From Pseudonocardia cypriaca (GTDB lineage: Bacteria; Actinomycetota; Actinomycetes; Mycobacteriales; Pseudonocardiaceae), in NCBI RefSeq assembly GCF_006717045.1, contig NZ_VFPH01000002.1, positions 2,666,001 through 2,730,000 on the forward strand: DNA of 64,000 bases, in the 5' to 3' direction. The translations under genes were made by a program, and so were the position numbers. Under the pieces are notes generated by a model, which worked only from the letters and a program-made list of their open reading frames with translations, was not told where the DNA came from and did not search any database. Of this stretch, positions 60,700-64,000 are shown in pieces. How positions within the stretch are numbered: position 1 is the first letter of the stretch; every line of letters starts with the position of its first letter.

Positions 60700-62184
60700 A
60701 TGACCCGGGGGGCAATGGCCGTGCTTGTCGCGCTGACAGCACTGGCCACGGCGTGCGCGTCACCCATCGCGGGAACACCGCACCCGGCCTCGGCAGCCGC
60801 TGCCGGTGGCGGGCTCCCGCTGGACCCCGAGCAGACGCGGCTGGCCGAGCTGTCCGCGCAGGTTCGCTCGTGGGACATCTGCGCGATGCACGACACCGAG
60901 GCAGCGGCCCGGGCCACCGGTTACGTCCCCGACGAGCTGCTGCCCTACCGCGAGCCCGGTATCTGCCGCCTCGTGACGAAGGACCCGAACGGGGTGCAGG
61001 AGTGGGAGCTGCAGCTGGCCGTGGTCCGGGTGCTCCCCACGGAGGGCGGCGGGCAGCCGCTCGACGTCGGCGGGGTGCAGATGCCCCAGGTGGGCGAGAG
61101 CGGCGAGTCGAACTGCGCTTACAGCTACCCGATCGAGCCCGCTGGGCAGGGCGACGCCCCGTGGGGCATCGAGGTGGCCGTCTTCAGCATCGCCGGCAAC
61201 AAGGCGCCTTGCGACGTCGCGGGTGAGTACGCCAAGGCGCTCGCGCCCCGGCTGGCGGACCCGCCGCTGCGCAGCGCGGGCGGCACGAAGCCTGCCCTGG
61301 GCATCACCGCGTCCGATCCGTGCGCCGTGGCGGCGGCGATGGTGCCGGCGATGGCAGGCGGACCGACAGGCCCTGGTGCCGTCGCGGTATCGGATCTCGA
61401 GCCGTACAAGTGCAGCATCACCGTCGACGTCGGCAGCGGTGCGGGCGTGCGCCGGGTGAGCGGGTCGGCCGAGTTCACGCTCGCGTCCGCCTCCGACGTC
61501 GGGAGCGTCACCATCGGCCGCTTCCCGGGCGCGCGCAACCAGCTCGGCATCAACTGCCAGGCGGAGTTCGCCCCGTTCGACACCCTGCTGGCCGGCAACC
61601 CCGGGATCCCGCCCAGCATCCCGGTGGTCGAGGTCGTCGGGGAGTGCGACCAGATCGACGCGATCGCCACGGCGGCGGCAGGCGCGATCGCACCTGCGCC
61701 CGGGGGCGCGCCGCGGGACAACGCGCTGGCGCTCGGCGACCTGGACCCGCCACCGACGGCCGAGAGCGCCGGATCGCCGTTCGACCCGTGCACCGTCGTC
61801 GACGGCTGGCAGGCCTACCCGACGGACGTGCAGCCCGACAGCCCGCGCCCCGCGGTGCCGATGGACGTGCGCCCGGACGACCCGTTCAAGGTCGGATGCA
61901 AGTTCAACGCAGGCGACATGTTCTCCTCACTGGTGTGGGGTCTGCCCACCGAGGACGGTTTCTCCGCCGACCCGGCCGCCCGCCGCGCGGGTGCGGTCGC
62001 CAAGCAGTACGCCGGCAAGCCGGGCGTGGAGGAGGTCAGCACGAACAAGGCCAACGGCGAGCCGACCTGCTACAGCGCCGTCCAGATCTCCCAGGGGATC
62101 GCGGCCATGGTGACGACCCTGCCCGGCGACCCGTGCCGGGTGAACCGCGCGGTGCTCGAGCAGGTCGCGCAGAAGGTGCCATGA
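60700..62184 (+). CDS. Secreted lipoprotein, unknown function
   Basis: A 494-residue protein from ATG 60700 (GTG 60697 and 60688 are alternatives; a TTAGCG -10 sits just upstream, so the message is leaderless or nearly so). Signal with lipobox LATACAS (Cys near 19). Cysteine-rich, with three similar parts of about 150 residues, each with pairs of Cys (DICAMHD, ICRLVTK; DPCAVAA, YKCSITV; DPCTVVD, VGCKFNA), as in DUF3558-like mycobacterial/actinobacterial lipoproteins. Not known to be enzymatic. Confidence 0.75.
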   Translation: MTRGAMAVLVALTALATACASPIAGTPHPASAAAAGGGLPLDPEQTRLAELSAQVRSWDICAMHDTEAAARATGYVPDELLPYREPGICRLVTKDPNGVQEWELQLAVVRVLPTEGGGQPLDVGGVQMPQVGESGESNCAYSYPIEPAGQGDAPWGIEVAVFSIAGNKAPCDVAGEYAKALAPRLADPPLRSAGGTKPALGITASDPCAVAAAMVPAMAGGPTGPGAVAVSDLEPYKCSITVDVGSGAGVRRVSGSAEFTLASASDVGSVTIGRFPGARNQLGINCQAEFAPFDTLLAGNPGIPPSIPVVEVVGECDQIDAIATAAAGAIAPAPGGAPRDNALALGDLDPPPTAESAGSPFDPCTVVDGWQAYPTDVQPDSPRPAVPMDVRPDDPFKVGCKFNAGDMFSSLVWGLPTEDGFSADPAARRAGAVAKQYAGKPGVEEVSTNKANGEPTCYSAVQISQGIAAMVTTLPGDPCRVNRAVLEQVAQKVP

Positions 62185-62217
62185 GGGCACGGATCTGCGA
62201 TGTGGTGCACTGAACGA

Positions 62218-62895
62218 GTGAAGATCCGTCTCGCCGCGGTAGTGGTCGCGCTGGCGGCACTCGCCGGCTGCTCCACCCCGCCCGGCCCGGCACCCGCGTC
62301 ACCCGCACCCAAGCTCCCCGAGGACGCGATCGCATACGACGACCTGCTCTCCACCGACCGCGAGTTCCCCTTCGACAACACGTGCGACAAGGTGAGCGCC
62401 GGCACGCTCGACGAAGTGGGCGCCACGGGCATGGACACCATGCAGGGCATCGCCGGCCCGGGGGGATGCGCTGTCGAGTTCGGCGGCGCAGAGCTCGACC
62501 AGCTGTGGATCGAGGCGAAGGGCCCGCCGAACCCGTCCGAGCCGCGGTACTTCCCGCTCGCATGGGACGGCACTGTCACCAGCAACAGCTACCACCGGAG
62601 GCTCCTGCTCGACGGGCGCTACTACGCGGTGGAGACGATCGACTTCTACGGTGGTCAGCCCGGCTGCTACCTCACCGTCGACACGGGCTCGCCGAACTCC
62701 GTCCAGTTCCGCGGGATCCTGCCCGAGCAGTTCGCGGCGGGCTACGGCGAGCTGAACCACGCCGCCACGAACTACGTGATCGACCACGTGGGGGTCAACC
62801 GGTTCATGGAGGAGAACTGCCCGGCCGTCGAGAAGGCGGCCGTCGTGCTCCTCGGCGACATCGACCCGGGCGGCGGGTCGCTCGCCACGAGGTAG
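62218..62895 (+). CDS. Small lipoprotein, DUF3558-like
   Basis: A 225-residue lipoprotein from GTG 62218: VKIRLAAVVVALAALAGC (lipobox LAGC). Pro-rich linker, then a domain with two Cys pairs (NTCDKV, GGCAVEF; QPGCYLT, ENCPAV) resembling one part of the lipoprotein just upstream. Probably sibling of that gene; likely the same operon, with 34 bp between. Confidence 0.75.
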   Translation: MKIRLAAVVVALAALAGCSTPPGPAPASPAPKLPEDAIAYDDLLSTDREFPFDNTCDKVSAGTLDEVGATGMDTMQGIAGPGGCAVEFGGAELDQLWIEAKGPPNPSEPRYFPLAWDGTVTSNSYHRRLLLDGRYYAVETIDFYGGQPGCYLTVDTGSPNSVQFRGILPEQFAAGYGELNHAATNYVIDHVGVNRFMEENCPAVEKAAVVLLGDIDPGGGSLATR

Positions 62896-62929
62896 CGCCG
62901 AGCGGCTCTACGCGACAGCCGGATCCACG

Positions 62930-64000
62930 CTAGGCGAGGTCGCGCCTGGCCACTCGGTAGCCGGCGAGCCCGAGCAGGCCGGCCCAAAGCACCAACGACA
63001 CGATCACGGGCCCTGGCCCCTCCACCGGAGCGACCGTGGCCAGCGCCGCCGTGGCGCTCGACGGATCCACCCAGGCGAAGACCTCGGGGGCGAGGCCGCT
63101 GATCGTGAGCATCACCGGCACCGTCGCGAAGTAGATCGCGAGCGCGCCGGCCGCATTGGGCACCAGCATCGCGACGGTGAGCGCGACGAGGATCGTCAGC
63201 AGCGAACCGAGCACGCACACCCCGACGACCCATCCGATGCGGTAGCCCAGCAAGTACGTGGCGCCCACGTCGGTCACCGCTGCCGGTGCGACGAGCAGCG
63301 TCGTACCCAGCTGCAGACCGGCGGCCAGTACCCACAGCATCAGCACGACCGTCGCCTGCGCGAGGAAGTACCGCGCCCGCGACGGCTGGACGAGCAGGGT
63401 GGGCTGGGCGCTGCGGTGTTGCCACTCACCGGCGATGAGCTTGATCAACACCGCGTGCAGCAGCACGTGCCCGATCCGGACCGTGTAGAACGTCGGCGAG
63501 ATCTGGCCCTCCGCCGACGCGTACGTCGACGCGTAGTCGGTGCCCTTGTGGATCAGCACGGTGATGCCCACCAGGACGACCGGGGCGAGCGCGAGCAGGA
63601 TCCGGTCCGACAGCGTGCCGGTGAGCTTGCGCAGCTCCACCACCACGAGGGTCCGGAACGGGATGCGTCGCGACGCTGCGGCGAACGGCCCCCCGCTCGG
63701 CGAGCCGGGCGGGGCCGGAGGAGGCGCGACCTGGGGAACCGGCTGTGCAGGCGTCGCCTGCGCCTGCGGCCCACCCCAGCCCTGCGCCACAGTCCCCGCA
63801 CCTCCGGTGGGCACCTGCTTCGCCATCGCCGACGGGGCCTGCGCCTGGGGTGCACCCAACGGCGGGGTGGCCGTCTCCGCATCCGCGGCGAGCCCGTGCT
63901 GCGCCGTCGCCGACGCCCCGTGCGCCTGGGGTCCACCCCATCCCGGGGCGGCCGGCCCCGCACCTGCCGAGGGGAGCTGCTGCGCCACCGGCGCGGCGAC
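62930..64000 (-). CDS. ABC-2 type permease with Pro/Gln-rich N-terminus, 5' end outside window
   Basis: At least 352 residues before the right edge; the frame is still open at 64000. Residues from about 1 to 110 of the visible part are A/P/Q/G-rich with a repeated GGAG...GWGGPQA pattern; from FRTLVVVELRKLTGTLSDRI onward there are six membrane segments (for example ALAPVVLVGITVLI, LGSLLTILVALTVAMLV), the ABC-2 layout of membrane exporters or of ABC-type drug and lipid transporters. Its ATPase is expected upstream, outside the window. Confidence 0.82.
   Translation of the reverse strand, partial: VAAPVAQQLPSAGAGPAAPGWGGPQAHGASATAQHGLAADAETATPPLGAPQAQAPSAMAKQVPTGGAGTVAQGWGGPQAQATPAQPVPQVAPPPAPPGSPSGGPFAAASRRIPFRTLVVVELRKLTGTLSDRILLALAPVVLVGITVLIHKGTDYASTYASAEGQISPTFYTVRIGHVLLHAVLIKLIAGEWQHRSAQPTLLVQPSRARYFLAQATVVLMLWVLAAGLQLGTTLLVAPAAVTDVGATYLLGYRIGWVVGVCVLGSLLTILVALTVAMLVPNAAGALAIYFATVPVMLTISGLAPEVFAWVDPSSATAALATVAPVEGPGPVIVSLVLWAGLLGLAGYRVARRDLA

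Overview
The window is GC-rich (about 72%) and densely coded, with many GTG/TTG starts and 4-bp start/stop overlaps. The content points to an actinobacterium, most likely of the Pseudonocardiales: a mycothiol-dependent maleylpyruvate isomerase-type protein, F420/PPOX-type proteins, an SAV2177-type methyltransferase, MmyB-type XRE regulators, and a core block (14.3-25.3 kb) in the same neighbourhood order as the mycobacterial mprA-mprB-pepD-moaB2-mscL ... ruc-galU-glp-rimJ-glpR region. The genus is an inference; no rRNA is present.

Layout. 1-194: end of a PPOX-family gene. 293-6698: a tightly overlapping six-gene operon (P450, OleA-like thiolase-fold condensing enzyme, GT2, P450, OleC-like adenylating enzyme, OleD-like reductase). 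It has the beta-lactone-forming half of the Ole pathway but no OleB, so a tailored beta-lactone natural product is the best prediction. A 15-blade WD40 protein that looks like a STAND protein without its NTPase half is coupled to its 3' end. 9.6-14.2 kb: EthD protein/MFS exporter with a divergent XRE regulator, an MDMPI-type enzyme, an AraC regulator, a degenerate GC-rich repeat array and tRNA-Ala. 14.3-25.3 kb: conserved housekeeping block (GlpR/SepX, RimJ, Glp, GalU, 5-FCL, a Ruc-like zinc-ribbon protein behind a perfect CIRCE element, SAF protein, MscL, MoaB, HtrA/PepD, MprB, MprA).

25.5-30.7 kb: a frameshifted single-chain PheRS-like gene, a sirtuin, tRNA-Arg, a divergent Rrf2/NmrA pair around a 21-bp palindrome, an MFS exporter and an MFS remnant. 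30.8-38.9 kb: a complete opine (staphylopine-type) metallophore operon: binding protein, DapF-like racemase, nicotianamine-synthase-like enzyme, opine dehydrogenase, MFS exporter, FecCD-type permease and ATPase. A strong promoter overlapped by an inverted repeat and a divergent TetR gene lie at its head. 38.9-50.5 kb: accessory genes (hydrolase/MFS with HxlR and twin operators, a UvrA-like drug-resistance ATPase group, SDRs, Rrf2, nucleoside hydrolase) and a pair of divergent gene remnants left by one deletion. 50.6-60.6 kb: MerR/hydrolase pair, then an aromatic-catabolic operon with the three 4-oxalomesaconate enzymes (GalB/GalC/GalD types) joined to a type I (VOC) extradiol dioxygenase and a P450, flanked by TetR genes; next to it an SDR-PPOX fusion and a MetF-like gene with a folD remnant. 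60.7-64 kb: two lipoproteins and a truncated ABC-2 permease.

The strongest candidates for undescribed biology are the OleB-less Ole/P450/GT2 operon, the single-operon actinobacterial opine metallophore system, and the oxalomesaconate operon with a VOC-type ring-cleavage enzyme. All reading was done by eye; motif positions are counted from the translations and family assignments rest on recognised motifs, not on database searches.
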